From the NCBI RefSeq assembly GCF_000002425.4, contig NC_037255.1, positions 2,239,847 through 2,303,846 on the forward strand: DNA of 64,000 nt, given 5' to 3'. Below, piece by piece: positions 48,046 to 60,540 of this stretch (positions are counted from its first letter, which is position 1; every line of letters begins with the position of its first letter). The translations under genes were made by a program, and so were the position numbers. Below the pieces are notes generated by a model. The model was not told the DNA's origin. It saw nothing but the letters and a program-made list of their open reading frames with translations, and did not search any database. Source of the DNA: Physcomitrium patens (lineage: Eukaryota; Streptophyta; Bryopsida; Funariales; Funariaceae).

Positions 48046-49277
48046 ATGGACAACGAAAATAAAAATTTTGAAGGATTTTTCGGAGGAGTTTCTAGTGGGG
48101 ATTCTTCTAAAGGACAAGATATGCACATGGATCCGTCTATTGCTAGTATGTTTCAAGCCTTCTCATTATCAATGCAGCAACAACAAAGCAATGATCGAAA
48201 GGAAGCTTTGGCAACCAAAGCATTGCAAGCAAAGGTCAATAAAATTGATCAATTTGATGGGAGGAATATTTCAAGGTATTTAAGATGTTATGTTCGTGAA
48301 ATGGAATTAAATCGGATTTCTGAGAAGAAAATGGTTGAATTATTGGACTTGCCATGATACCGGAGATAAGAGACCACATTACATCGATTACGGATCGTTA
48401 TGGGAATTCATGGGAGGTTTTTTCACATGCATTGAAAGACGAATATTTCTTGGAAGATGTTGATCGCGTTACTAAGAAGCTGTTTCTGGAATGGATTGAA
48501 CGGCCCAATAAGAATTTGCAAGCAACAGAGCTACTAAGGGGATTTGAGAGACAGTACTCTCAATTATCGAAGGTAGAAAAATTGACATTGGAGCCGAACA
48601 AAGTTGATCTATTTCTTCAAGTTGCTGATGGAGAATTATAAGAGAAATTAGAACTCCTTCTTGAAGACAAAGAAGAAGATGAAGGATTAACAACAAAGTG
48701 GAAGAATGTTGAAGATGCCATGGGATTGCTTACAAAAAAAGAAAGGAGGAAGGATAGGAGCAATATTCTGAAAACAGTACAAGCACCCAAAGCTCCATTA
48801 CGTACAATACCACCAATAATGCCTACAGTTCAACCTTCAACATCCTTATCAAAGAAAGCAGATATAGGAATGGAAGAAATTATATGAGGAATGTGAGATC
48901 TTCAAATCAAATTGGCAAGACTTGAAGAGAATACTTCTACAAATAATTTGAAGAATGTTTCAAAACAAGGATATGTACAAAGATGCATTTGGTGTGATGA
49001 CGCTTCATACACTAGAAAAGATTGCAATGAATTTAATAATATGATACGGCAAGGAATTATTTGCTGAGAAGATGGGAAGATAGCATTAAAAGATAGGGAG
49101 GATCTTCTTCAAACCAATTTTGGCAAGGGAGGAATGAGAGCATTGCTTCAAGATTACTTAAAAGAGCATGAAACATCAGCACAAGAAAGTGCAAGTTATG
49201 GTATTAGAGTAGATGATGACTTTGGTGGAAATACAAAAACTAGTGAGTTTTGGGCTTCTGCCATTTCTACAATGTAA
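48046..49277 (+). pseudogene. gag: D1 gag
   Basis: Begins MDNENKNFEGFFGG, then ASMFQAFSLSMQQQQ, VNKIDQFDGRNISRYLR, LDLPxIPEIRDHI with a stop, and a CIWCDDASYTRKDC zinc-knuckle-like motif near 48990. Interrupted by at least four stops. The order and the CxWC type of finger match fungal gypsy gag proteins. Confidence 0.8.
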
Positions 49278-49304
49278 GAAGGGAAATTACCTCGAGAAGC
49301 GTTA

Positions 49305-51099
49305 TTGAGGATTGTAGCTACAATACGAGGTGCAACAGGTTGGGAGGATCCTGTTGAGTCTCTTTCAGTTCATGCATATATTGCTAAGAGCCAACATGAA
49401 GCCTTGATGGAAGAAAAGAGACGAGGAAATTTTGATGATACTAGAGAAGAAAATTCTTCTAAGAGACAAACTCGAGGAGACAAGGCTCGGGAGGCAGCTT
49501 CACAAGAATTGCCTGTAAAAGATACCTCAGCATCATTGGAAGAAAAAATAAGGGAGACAAAAGATAAGGACAAATCAATTGCTTATAAGCTACTTTCTGA
49601 CATTGAAGCGGCAACAAATTTGAAAGGGATGTTTGAAGAATGTATATTAAACACTAAGGTGGAATTCAAATTGAAAGAAGTTTTGGGAATTGCAAAGAAG
49701 GAGTTTCATGATGTTATCATTGACAACATTATGCAAAGGAGGCAAGTAATGGGCAAAACTGGAATGAGTCATGCTATTGATGCAAGAATATATAAAGATG
49801 AAGAAGAGGTTGATATTGGTTACAAGCAACCAACAAATGAAAAGAATGGGTATAATCAACGAGTACATTTCGAAGATTATAGTGATAAAGAAATAAAAAC
49901 TTTGAGCCATTTTACTCGAAAGCATTGGGCAAGAGCAACTACTGAGGTATTGGTGAAGGTAGGAGATATAGAAGAACCAATTGTTGCTTTAGTCGACCAT
50001 GGTTCTAAATTAAATCTCATGTCTAAAGATCTTTATAAGAAGAAAAAATGGCCAATTGATATGAAAATGGATAGGCAATACGAGCAACTAATTACACATG
50101 GGGCGAATTATATGGAGCTTGTCCATATGTTAAATTAGCATTAGGGATGTTGCGACGGAGCAACATTTATTTGTTCAAGATACAATGTCTTATCCATTGA
50201 TTTTAGGACAACCTTGTATTACGACAACACAGATGGAACCAAAAGTACTTGACGATGGTTCTCCTTATACAAGGGTACGTAGTGAAGATAGAAGGAAAGT
50301 TGTACAATTTCTAACAGTACCTCCTAATCATGAACGGAATCGAGATAGGTTGAGGGAGAAACCATTGTCAAAGATAGTTAAAAGATTTAAGGATTTTGGA
50401 GAGGTACCACTATAAAACGAGATTATGGAGGTACAAAAGAAGAAGTACTCTCGCGAGATGAAGGTGTCTTTGATGCAAGTTTTATTGGTATTTTGGAGAA
50501 TGGAAATATTATGTATAAGAAAGTTGATGATTTTAAAAGAAAAGAAAGAAAAAGATTATATAATATTGAAGGAGAATTACGCAAGTTAGGTACATTGCAA
50601 GATGATGAGAGGATTTTAGGTGTTTATGAAGAAAATGGACTGGAAGATTCATTGGAATTGATTACATCTATTGGGTTAGGAGATAATGATAAGATTGTTG
50701 AGATTCATTCAAGAGAGGTTTATACCATACTTGAATCTTTTCAAGCACCAGAAGTCACTATAGAGACGAGATATAAAATGGCAGATAAGAAGGTAAAGCC
50801 TGTTGCCGTACCATTAGCAGAAGATTTTATAGAATAAATGGCAAAAGCATCTAAAGAAGTAAGTTTAAGAGATCCAATGAGTATTTGACATTAGTTTACT
50901 AAAGAGACTTTTGAAGAATTGAAGATTGGTTCTGATGGTTTTTTATAGCCGAAGGAAATTATTTGCTTCAAAAAGATATTGGCTAAACAAGGTAGATCAT
51001 TTGCCTTCAAATTTTATGAAATTGGGTGTGTGGATCCAAATATTATAACACCTATGGTTATCTTCACTGTACTGCATGTACCTTGGAATTCAAGACTGA
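49305..51099 (+). pseudogene. pol: D1 gag-pol junction, protease
   Basis: A 277-codon open stretch (49305-50138) ends in an aspartic protease with LVDHGSKLNLMSKDLYKK; Asp-His-Gly replaces Asp-Ser/Thr-Gly, the form typical of this fungal lineage. Then SYPLILGQPCITTTQME near 50190, VLDDGSPYTRVRSEDRR and FLTVPPNHERNRD, all lineage-typical. Ends at the H repeat with a HVPWNSR stretch. Confidence 0.85.
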
Positions 51100-52304
51100 T
51101 GTCGTATTCTAATTACTTACAGTATGTAAAAATTAGTGAAAACATGTAATATGTTTATAAGTCTTAATGTGAGTTAGAATAGTTAGTATGATAATTTAAA
51201 ATGAAATGAAATAAGAAAAATTATTTGGAAGTTAATCTAGTTTGATTATAGAGTTTATATTACATAGGATTTAGATAGTTAGTATAAAGATTAAGGGGTG
51301 GGAGGAGTTAAAAGATGAAAATATTACTAGAAGGAGGCTTATTGGGAAGGATGAAAGTAAGGCATGGTTGGATGAAGGCAAGGGGTGAAGAACTTCATCC
51401 CTATTGGTCGAATACCATGCCCAATGGGCTTTGAGGAGGCTGCCCGAGGCCATATTAGGAATTAGGGTTCCTCTTTCGAGGCCGATCGAGCTTTTGAGGC
51501 TTCGGTCAGAAGGTTTAGGGTTTTGGGTATAATTTGGGTGAAGATTTTGTGTGATTTCGAGTTTTTATGGAAAAGATATGAATGTTCAAAGATAAGGTGT
51601 CAATTTCGTACCTATTGTCACTTCTTTTGGGCATTACATACGAATACGGAGAGCAAGGGAAGATCAGCGACTGGATTTGGGGGGAGCATTTTTTCGGCTA
51701 CGCATTCTACTTACTGTATAGTGAATTCTAAGATTGGGTGAAGGAGTTATGAGGCGTTGAAGACAGCACTTATAATTTGAAGGCAGTAAGTATATCGTTT
51801 TGTTGCTAGTTATGGGTGAAGCCATATCTTGAGTTTCTGGACAAATTTTTGGCTCAGATTTTTCCACAAGTGTGTGTAATTGAGTTAAGAAGCTTTAGAT
51901 CAAAGTTCCATAGTATTTGAATAATTACTTTGTGAGATATGAAGGAAGTTGTACACGGGTGTGAAAACGCTAGGGTTTGAAGCTACAGTTAGGATGTTCA
52001 AGATATCACAAGATCCAAGACGAATTTACGGTTGAATTTTGGTGTGGTAGTTGCTAAAGATATATCAGTACTCCATGTAAAATTTGGAGTTGTTTAGACG
52101 GTTAGATCGTAAGTTATGAGCTGTTGAACTTTGGAAAAAATTCCTCATAAGGATATATAAGTTTTTTAAAACACCTTATCAAGTATTTTGGTGTTCTTTG
52201 GATTTTAAGGCTTATATATTGATGTAATTTCTCCAAAGGAGAGGATTTTATATATATAAAATTTTTGCCCTTATATTTCAAACTTGATTGAGTATTTAGT
52301 GACA
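51100..52304 (+). repeat. Family H repeat, copy 2, inserted in D1 pol
   Basis: About 1.2 kb that interrupts D1 between HVPWNSR and the RT start. Similar to 14075-15330, with the same conserved GC-rich block at about 51420-51450. Starts TGTCGTATTC and ends near GTGACA. No clear target duplication. Confidence 0.7.
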
Positions 52305-52324
52305 GCCAGAAGCCCAACGCTTTC

Positions 52325-55146
52325 TTGAGGCAAACTCTCTCTACCCCGACACCGATTCCAATTCTGAGGGCACATTTAACTAAATTGGTGGAAGTATTAA
52401 AAGATAATGCGAAGATGAAAATATTGGAACCCTCATTTGCGCCGTATTCTAGTCGATGGTTTATGGTACCTAAGAAGAATGGATTACTATGGTTTACTCA
52501 AGATATGCAACCGGTGAATGCAGTAACTATCAGGAATGTAGGAATTGGACCTATTGTCTATAAATTTACAGAGGCATTTGCTGGATGGGCGATCTATTCA
52601 ATGGGTGACTTGTATTCAAGTTATGATCAATTTCAACTTGCCGAAGGAAGTAGAGATATGACAACAATGAGGACACCACTTCGATTGGTTAGAATGTGCA
52701 CTCCTTCTCAAGGCGCGACCAACTCAGTTGCGCATATGATGAATGCGATGAATAAGGTATTGAGAGATTTTATTCCGGAGAAGACTATGCCTTTTTTTGA
52801 TGATGTTCCTATAAAAGGGTGTAGAGAAGGAGACAAGGATGAAACTTTAGATACGAGGGGGTGTCGCAAATATGTTGCTGATCATATACAAGATTGTGAA
52901 AAGATTTTAACTCGGCTTGGAGAAGTTCATCTTATATTATCGGGTATGAAGTCCATATTTGCAGTACGAGAGGTTGTAATTATTGGACATTTATGTCGAT
53001 CTTACGGAAGAAAACCAGATCCGACTAAAGTTGATGCAATTGGAAGGATGAAAGAAGATTGTGATTCTTTAACAAAGGTTCCCAGGTTTATAGGTGCATG
53101 TATATTTTATCGAATCTGAATCCCTCATTATGCTCACATAGCGGATCTATTATATGAACTGTTATGCAAGGCTACCGATTTAAATGGGAAGAAAGGCATA
53201 TTCAAGCAATACAAAGATTGAAGAAATTATTGATGTCACCTCCAACATTGAGGAAGGTCGATTATAAGTGCAATAGACCAGTGATTCTTATTGTGGACGC
53301 TAGTCCAATTGCCATTGGATGGGCTGTGGGTTAAGATCATTCAAGTGGGAATAGATTTGCAGTTCAATTTGGGGCTAAAGTTTTAAGTATTCGTCAGCGT
53401 GCATATTCGCAAGTCAAAAGAGAACTTTGGGGAGTCGTTTCGGCTATGAAAGCTGAAAAGGACTATTTGATAGGGACAGTAGTAGTAATTGAAACAGATA
53501 GCTTGCCATTGCTTGGAATGATTACTAACTGTTCAATGCCAGATATTGCAATGTTGAGATGGATTGCTTATGTTAATTCACTAAAACTAGAATTTAAGCA
53601 TGTTACTGGGAAAGACAATTTAGTAGCAGACATGCTATTTCAAGGAAGATACGAAAGGGAGGACAAAATGGTTGAAGTCATTGATGACGTTGGATTGAAA
53701 TTCTATTCAATATCAAATCTCAACAGAGAAGACAAGCTATTTCTTGAAGAATCTTATGAAGGAGAATTATTGGATATTGGTCATTATTTGAATACCTTGA
53801 CTAAGCAGGGGAATTGGTCTATAGAAAAATTCAAACAAATAAGAAAAAATGCATATGGATTTTTGCTTCGAGATGGATTCTTATAGAAGAGACCGAAGAA
53901 AGGAATTGGGATGCCACAACAAGTGATAGGCAAAGGGGAAGAAAAACTAAAATTATTAAAGGAGTTTCATGATAGTTTATGGACAGGGCATAGAAGAATT
54001 TAGGCTACTTTTGCTAAACTCAAGGAACGGTATTGGTGGAAAAATATGTATCGAGATGTGCTCTCATTTGTAGAGTCATGTGAAATCTGTCAATCGTATT
54101 CTAATATCCGACATAGAGATGGTCTTCATCCTACGTATCCTCTGGCTATTCATTTTAAATGGGTTGTTGATTTGGTTATTATGCCAGTTGGGTTGTGGCA
54201 GATGAGATATTTGGTTTTAGTTCGTGAAGATTTATCAAATCAAGTAGAAGGAAAAGCATTGAGGACAAAATCTACAGAGGGAATTTATAGGTTTTTGCTT
54301 GAAGTTGTCATTTGCCGCTACTGATGCGTAGGAAAAATCACTGCAGATCGTGGAGAATTAAATGCACAAGAAGCTCGTAAGTTCTTTGAAAGATGTGGAG
54401 TTAAACTATCACTGACTATTGCTTATAATTCGGAAGGGAATGCAAAAAGCGAACGTGGTCACCCACCGATTGTGAAAGCATTAGTTAAAGCTTGTAATGG
54501 GAAAGTTAGAGAGTGGCCACAGCTTTTGTCATTTGCATTATGGGCTGATCGAACAACACATAGTGCGGTAACAAGATATATGCTATTAGAACTTATGACA
54601 GATCGTAGATCAATTATGTCGATTGAAGAAAAGGTACTTACTTGGAGTATGCTACCATGGGAAGATGGATTGACAAGAGAAGAACTTCTAGCTGTTAAGA
54701 TTCGATAATTGGAGCAAAGATCGGAAGATATGCAGATAGGATTTGAAAGGTTAAAAAGAGCAAGGTTACAAAATAAGGCATGATTCGATAAGCAACATTG
54801 ATTGAGACCTAAAGCAATCGAAGAAGGTGACTGAGTACTTGTTTATGACAATAGTCTGGATAATCAATATAGTATTTTGAGGAAATTTTCAAAACGTTGG
54901 TTTGGACCATATGTAGTAACAACTGTTCATGATAATGCGACTTACTCATTACGGGAGTTAGATGGTACAAAATTGAAAATATCAATTACAGGGAAGCGAG
55001 TAAAAATATTTAAACGAAGACATGCGGAGATGAATATGGAAGACCTTAATGAAGGTGTAGAGATTCTGCAGCAAGAAGATGAAAGTGATTTGGAAAATGA
55101 AGGTGACGAAAACGAACTGGAGAAAGACTTAGAGAATATATTCTAA
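52325..55146 (+). pseudogene. pol: D1 RT, RNase H, integrase
   Basis: RT 52325-53119: KILEPSFAPYSSRWFMVPKK, FTQDMQPVNAVTIRN, SMGDLYSSYDQFQLA, and MPFFDDVPIKG where this lineage usually has FIDD or FLDD. RNase H 53270-53700: VDASPIAIGWAVG, VKRELWGVVSAMK, ETDSLPLLGM. Integrase 53900-54710: CEICQ, VDLVIMPVG, ITADRGELNAQEARKFFERC, YNSEGNAKSERGHPPIVKAL, PQLLSFALWADRTTHSAVT. C-terminal region 54840-55146: RKFSKRWFGPYVVTTVHDNA and an acidic tail. No chromodomain was seen. Scattered stops. Confidence 0.9.
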
Positions 55147-55208
55147 ATCAAAGAGCAATTGGATAAATTGGTGCATACCGGAGGATGCACAGGTTCAGAG
55201 GCGGTGGA

Positions 55209-56416
55209 TGTCATGTTGCAAGACCAGTATACCGTGAAAATATAAAGAAAGGGGACTTTTATTAATGTTCAATTATCTCGAATATTGGGAGCAATGATCA
55301 ATTCCAGTACAAATTCTGAGAGGCCAGGTTCAGTCACCCCGTTACAGCCAGTCGAGGCATACTGAAATGCTCCATTTCATTCTAATAACGAGAGTCAGCA
55401 GAAAGGGAAAGGACCAATTCAACGATGGGTGAACCTGGTTCGAAGAGCCAATTGGATCCAATTTCAAGACATCTAATCCAGGTCTTACTATGGGCTTCTT
55501 ACATTATATGAGACCTGACATGGTCGGGCAAGCCAATGCAGTCTAATTACGGGAACATTCAGGTCTTACTACGGGCCTCTTGACCAATATAAAACTTGAA
55601 TTGGTCGGGCGACTCAATGAGGTCCAGATTCTGGAGGTTCCGATTTTCCTTCAGGTTATTTCGTCCTTTGTGCTGTTCCAAGAACGTCCTTTCGGTAAAA
55701 AGATCTCTTAAAGGTAAAAACGGAGGAGAAAGCTCTGACGGCGGGAGCCAATTCCGGATCCAAGATGGAAGATTGAAGAAATTCAGAGGCTAGGGTTTGA
55801 AAGAGGGGAGAATTAAGGTTAAAGGGAAGGATAGGTTAAGAAATGAAATGGAGAGAATAAGGTTTGAGAAGGGTTGGAGAGCTAGCTTCATGCTTCGGGC
55901 AGGAGAAAAAAAACAGAGATTTGGGGTTTTTTTTCTTCATAGGGTTTTGGGAAGACTGAGGCAATCGTTGCTGAAGTCAAGGTTATAGTGATGAATCGGG
56001 ATTTTTAATGAAGTAGGTGTAATTACTCTTGACTGTTTTGTGAAATAGAAGTTATGTCTGTGATTGAAGGATTAAAAGGGTGTCTATAGGATTGAGAATG
56101 CGGAGTGAGTGAAAAACTTTGGATTAATCTAACAAGACAGTCAGCGGATACAAGATCGTGAGTGTAAAGCGGTATCGAAGATGAACAGTTTAGGTTGTTC
56201 GGGGTTTTGTGTAACATCTAGAGACCTATCGACTGGTACAAAAAGGACTTCGACGAGCAATCGAAGGACATCCATATAGATTTATGATATGTTCTTTCAA
56301 TTGTTTATATTCCAACAGTCAAAAACCGATAAACTACTTTATTAGCGAATCTCTATACTACCTTCTACAACCAGACGCCCGAAGCATTCTCGAGCAGGAA
56401 AACACATAATACGACA
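55209..56416 (+). repeat. D1 3' LTR
   Basis: 1208 bases, TGTCATGTTG...ATACGACA. Similar along its length to the 5' LTR with scattered substitutions, clearly more than in A1, so D1 is older than A1. Confidence 0.93.
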
Positions 56417-58130
56417 CCGGATGGAGCTTCTTGGATTCTCTCATTTGTAAAAGTACAGCTTCCAAAGCAAAATCCGAAGCATCAATTTCTAAATAAAAGG
56501 CCTTTGTAAAGTCTGGATGTACCAAGATTGGAGCTATAGTAAATGCAGTCTTCAAGTCTTGAAACGCCTTCTCCGCTAATGGTCCTCATTTTAGCTTATC
56601 TTTGCATGTCAACCGAGGGAGAGGAGTAGCAACTTGAGAGTAATTCTTGATGAAGATCCGATAGAAGTTGGCAAAACCAAGAAAGCATTGTACGTCTCTA
56701 ACCCTCTTTGGAATCTCCCAGGACACGATTGCTTCCACCTTCTTGGGGTCCATCTTCAAGCCTTTCGAAGTGGCAACGAAAACTAAAAACTCCATCTCTA
56801 TTTGGTGAAATAAATACTTCTGCAACTTGGCATATAGTCCTCACTCGCGTAGTTTCTCTAAGACCAAAAGAATGTGCTTTTCATGCTCTTCCTCATTTTT
56901 GGAGAATACCAAAATATCATCCAAATAGATGACAACAAAATCGTCAAGGTACTCTCGAAAAATGTCATTCATCATATGTTGAAAGACGACTGGAGCATTG
57001 GTAAGACCTAAGGACATGACATTATACTCAAAATGGCCATACCTGGTACGAAACGCTGTCTTCCACTCATCTCCTTCCTCCATTTGTACGAGGTTGTAAG
57101 CTCTCCTTAGATCAATTTTTGTAAAGATCCTTGAATGTCCAAGTTGTTCTAAGAGACTAGAAATCAAGGGTAACGGGTAACGATTCTTCTTTATTATCTT
57201 GTTGAGGCCTCGATAGTCCATGCACATCCGGAATGAGCCATCTTTCTTCTTCACAAATAAGATGGGTGCTCAAACTGACGATTTTGAATGACGGATGAAG
57301 ATCTTAGCTAGATTCTTGTCAATGTACTTCCGTTACTCCACCAACTCAGTCTGCGATAGATTGTAGATTGGGCCAAAAGGCGATTGTACTACTTCCTGTA
57401 AGTCTATGGTGCAATCATATGGTTTATGTTCTGGTAGTATGTCGGCATTCTTCTTTTGAAATACGTCTTTAAAATCCTTATATTGCTCTGGTATACTTGT
57501 TGTGGAGATCTTCTCTTCGGTAGTTGTAGCCACATAAATGACAAACGGTGTGCCTTCCTTGGACGATCTTATAAATGTTCTTGCTCCAACAAATAAGGAT
57601 TTCTCTATTCAGGGTTTTCTACTAGGCTTGCTCTTAGGTGGTTTTGTGGGAAAGGTCATCTTCTGCACCTTCCAATCTATGAATGGGTTATGCTTTTCCA
57701 ACCAAGAAAGACCAAGAATAACAGGATTTGATGGGTTCTAATAATATTGAAAATAATATGACTACTATGGCCCTTAAACGTCACTTCTATAGGTTCTGAT
57801 TCATGGATGACACTACCAGACAATAAAGGTCGTCCATCTATGACCTCAACGTGAACAGGTTTGGATTTTTGTACTAAAGGGATCTTATGACACTTCACAA
57901 TTTCTTCGTCTAAGAAACAAGCAGATGCTCCTGAATCTAATAATACTAAGGTTCTCAGTTTATGAGGGCCAATAAGCAAAGGGATCGTAACGCAAAGGGC
58001 AGATTGAGTGGAAAGAAAGGAACCTGGTTGTTGTTGCAATATTTCACTGTTCAGCCGCATGGTTCCTATTCTAGTTGGGCAACCTCGTTTTCCAAAACAA
58101 AAGTACTCCTAGTCGTGACAATACGTCAAT
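56417..58130 (-). pseudogene. pol: C2 pol, 5' part (protease and RT)
   Basis: Protease 58060-57677 with LLDSGASACFLDEEIV intact. RT 57254-56590: [69 protein letters not shown] (YLDD near 56925), then FLGFANFYRIFIKNYSQVATP and LEIDASDFA up to the D1 junction. A few stops. Confidence 0.88.
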
Positions 58131-58139
58131 TTTGCTTCT

Positions 58140-59016
58140 TGGGACAGTTTCCAACTTTGTGGCCTTCTTCACCGCAATACAAGCGTAGACCTTCCTCCAT
58201 ACGCTGTTTTTTTTCTTGTAGAGTAAGAGATTTGACATGTACTTCATCAATTTGCATGTCTTATATATCTGAATGTGAATTCACACTGCTTGCCAATATA
58301 GTTGAGGCGTAGTAAATCGTATGTTGTCTTGAATGTTGGTCTTGGCGGTGTTGAAATAGGCGATTATCGCACTTCATAGCTTGGCTAATAGCTTTGTTGA
58401 GCGTTTGCAGATCAGGAAGACTTAACAGCAAATCCTTCACATCATCCCTTAAACCCCAATAGAATCAACTCATCAATGCTTCTTCATCCCAATTGATGTC
58501 GCATGCTAATTGCCTGAAGTCCGATGCATAAACTAATATAGAGTGCATTCCTTGTCGTACTAATCGGATCTTTGTTGTAGCCCATCGAACCTTGTCGTGT
58601 TCACCAAATGCTTCTGCAAACACATCCAAAAAGGTTTCAAAGTTGTTTAGTATGGACGATCGTTTTTCAAACAAAGGACCAAACCATGATAGATCTTGTC
58701 TTGTAAGTAAGGTTCCAACAAGCCCAACACGTGACTCCTTCGTTGAATAGCGTTCGGGCTGTAAAACTATTATCAACCTGATTTGGTTGACGAATCCTTG
58801 AAACTTGGAACGCGTACCATCGAACTTCTCCGGAAGGCTAACTCGGGGCTCCTTATGTTGTAGAACTAGCAGTGCTTGTCATACCTGAGGCAAAGTTGCT
58901 TCTCCAAGTACAGAAGTTTGAGGTTGGTGCAACCTAGATTGTGCCATCCCAGATACTCTATCATTATGAAGCCTTGCCACAATTCCTTCAATCGCTGTAG
59001 TTCTATGCGATAACGT
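58140..59016 (-). pseudogene. gag: C2 gag, main part
   Basis: Continues from 60284-60362 (MAGGQDISM start at 60362) across the solo D LTR. Contains EKFDGTRSKFQGFVNQI-like and LSWFGPLFEKR blocks, AFGEHDKVRWATTKI and a zinc knuckle RLYCGEEGHKVGNC near 58160 with the first Cys replaced by Arg. Confidence 0.82.
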
Positions 59017-60283
59017 TGTCGTGTTGTAACACGAATATACCGTGAAAATATAAAGAAAGAGGACTTTTATTAATGTTCAGTTACCTCGAATATTGGGAGC
59101 AACGACTAACTCTAGTGTAAATACTGAGTGGCCAGGTTCAGTCACCCCATTACAATCAGCCGAGGCATACTAAAATGCTCCGTTCGATTCCAATAACGAG
59201 AGTCAGCTGGAAGAGAAAGGACCAATTCACACGACGAGTGAGCCTGGTTCAAAGAGCCAATTGGATCCAATTTCAAGAATCCAATCCGGGTCCTCTTATC
59301 CAATATGAGACCTGAATTGGTCATGCAACCCAATGTAGTCTAATTACGAGAAAATCCAAGTCTTACAACGAGCCTCAGTCAATCAGACGCAAAGGACCAA
59401 TTTGATCCAATTTCGGGAACATCCGGGTCTTACCACTAGACTCTTAGCCAATATGAGACCTGAATTGGTCGGGCGATTCAATGTGGTCCCGATTACAGGG
59501 CTCCAATTCCGTTTCAGGTTGTTCCGTCCTTTGTGCCATTCCGGAAACATCCTTTCAGTAAAAGGATCTCTTAAAGGTAGAAACCGGTATGAAAGCTCTG
59601 ACGGCGAGAGCCAATTTCGGATCCAAGCTCTAATGCTCGGAGCCAATTCTGGATCCAAGACGGAAGATTGAAGAAATTCAGAGGATAAGGTTTAGGGGGG
59701 GGAGATAGTTTTGGGGAGGGCAGTTTTTTTTGAAGGATCAAAGAGGAGCTTCATGCTTTGGGTGGAGAAAGAAGACAGAGAATTGGATTTTCTTTTCTTC
59801 ATAGGATTTTGGAAAGACTGAGGCAATCGTTGCTGAATAGTCGAAGTGTTGTAATCGTGAATCGGGATTTTTAAAGAAGTGGGTTTGATTACTCTTGACT
59901 GTTTTGTGAAATCGAGTTACATCTATGATGAAGAATTAAAAGGGTGTCTATAGGATTGAGTATGCAGAGTGAATGAAATTTATTAGGTTAATCTCACGAG
60001 ACAGTCAATGGGTACAAGATCGTGAGTACAAAGCGGTATCGAAGATTAGTAGTTTGGGTTATTCGGGGTTCTCTGTAACGTCTAGAGACCTATCCTCTAG
60101 GGCAAAAAGGACTTCGACGAGTACTCGAAGGGCATCCGTATAGATTTATGGTGTATCCTTGGAGTCGTTTATATTCCAATAGTCAAAAACCGATAGACTG
60201 CTTGAATATTGGCGAATCTCCATACTACCTTCTATAGCGAAACACCCGGCACGTTCTTGAGCAGGAAAGCACGTAATACGACA
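59017..60283 (+). repeat. Solo LTR of family D
   Basis: 1267 bases, TGTCGTGTTG...ATACGACA, with no internal region. Flanked by ACGT on both sides (or AACGT if the terminal A is shared) inside C2 gag, whose frame continues across. A solo LTR arises by recombination between the two LTRs of one element (established knowledge). Somewhat diverged from both D1 LTRs. Confidence 0.9.
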
Positions 60284-60540
60284 ACGTAGCAAGGGCATTC
60301 ATGATAGCATCCAACTTGGACTCCAAACTTTCCGTCATACTAATGTCTTGGCCCCCGGCCATTCTAAGAGAAGGACAGTAATGACTCTATAAGAAGACAA
60401 TATTGGCTTAGAGGAAGGTACTCCGCAACTTCTAAAATGCCTTAAGAGCTTCAAGGAAAGGGGTAATCCACTCTCTCCAAGAAGAATAAGACTCCAATAT
60501 TGTAACAAAAAAAGTACCAGTTTAGAGGAGAGTAATCCGC
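60284..60540 (-). other. C2 gag start and leader
   Basis: Gag ATG at 60362. The leader runs to 60540 with the GTAATCC / CTCTCCAAGAAGAATAAGACT words of the C1 leader and stops abruptly at the family A LTR. Confidence 0.8.

Larger units (their letters stand above)
46765..56416 (+). mobile_element. Element D1: fungal-type Ty3/gypsy retrotransposon
   Basis: Full-length plus-strand element with LTRs 46765-47975 and 55209-56416, flanked by CCGG on both sides (or ACCGG if the terminal A is shared), inserted in the RNase H region of C2. Its protease (VDHGSKLNLMSKDLYKK), RT and integrase follow the lineage typical of basidiomycete gypsy elements and differ strongly from families A-C. It has stops, a frame-disrupting H repeat at 51100-52304, and a mutated RT box, so is inactive. 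Confidence 0.92.
43820..60540 (-). mobile_element. Element C2: family C chromovirus, split by D1, a solo D LTR and a family A LTR
   Basis: Minus-strand gypsy element homologous to C1. 3' LTR at 43820-44408, ORF3 44812-44459, pol in two pieces (46764 to about 44950, and about 58130 to 56417) around D1, gag in two pieces (59016 to about 58140, and 60362-60284) around the solo D LTR, leader 60363-60540. The 5' LTR is not in the window because a family A LTR interrupts the leader at 60541. Protease active site DSGA is intact; the zinc knuckle has lost its first Cys. Confidence 0.9.
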
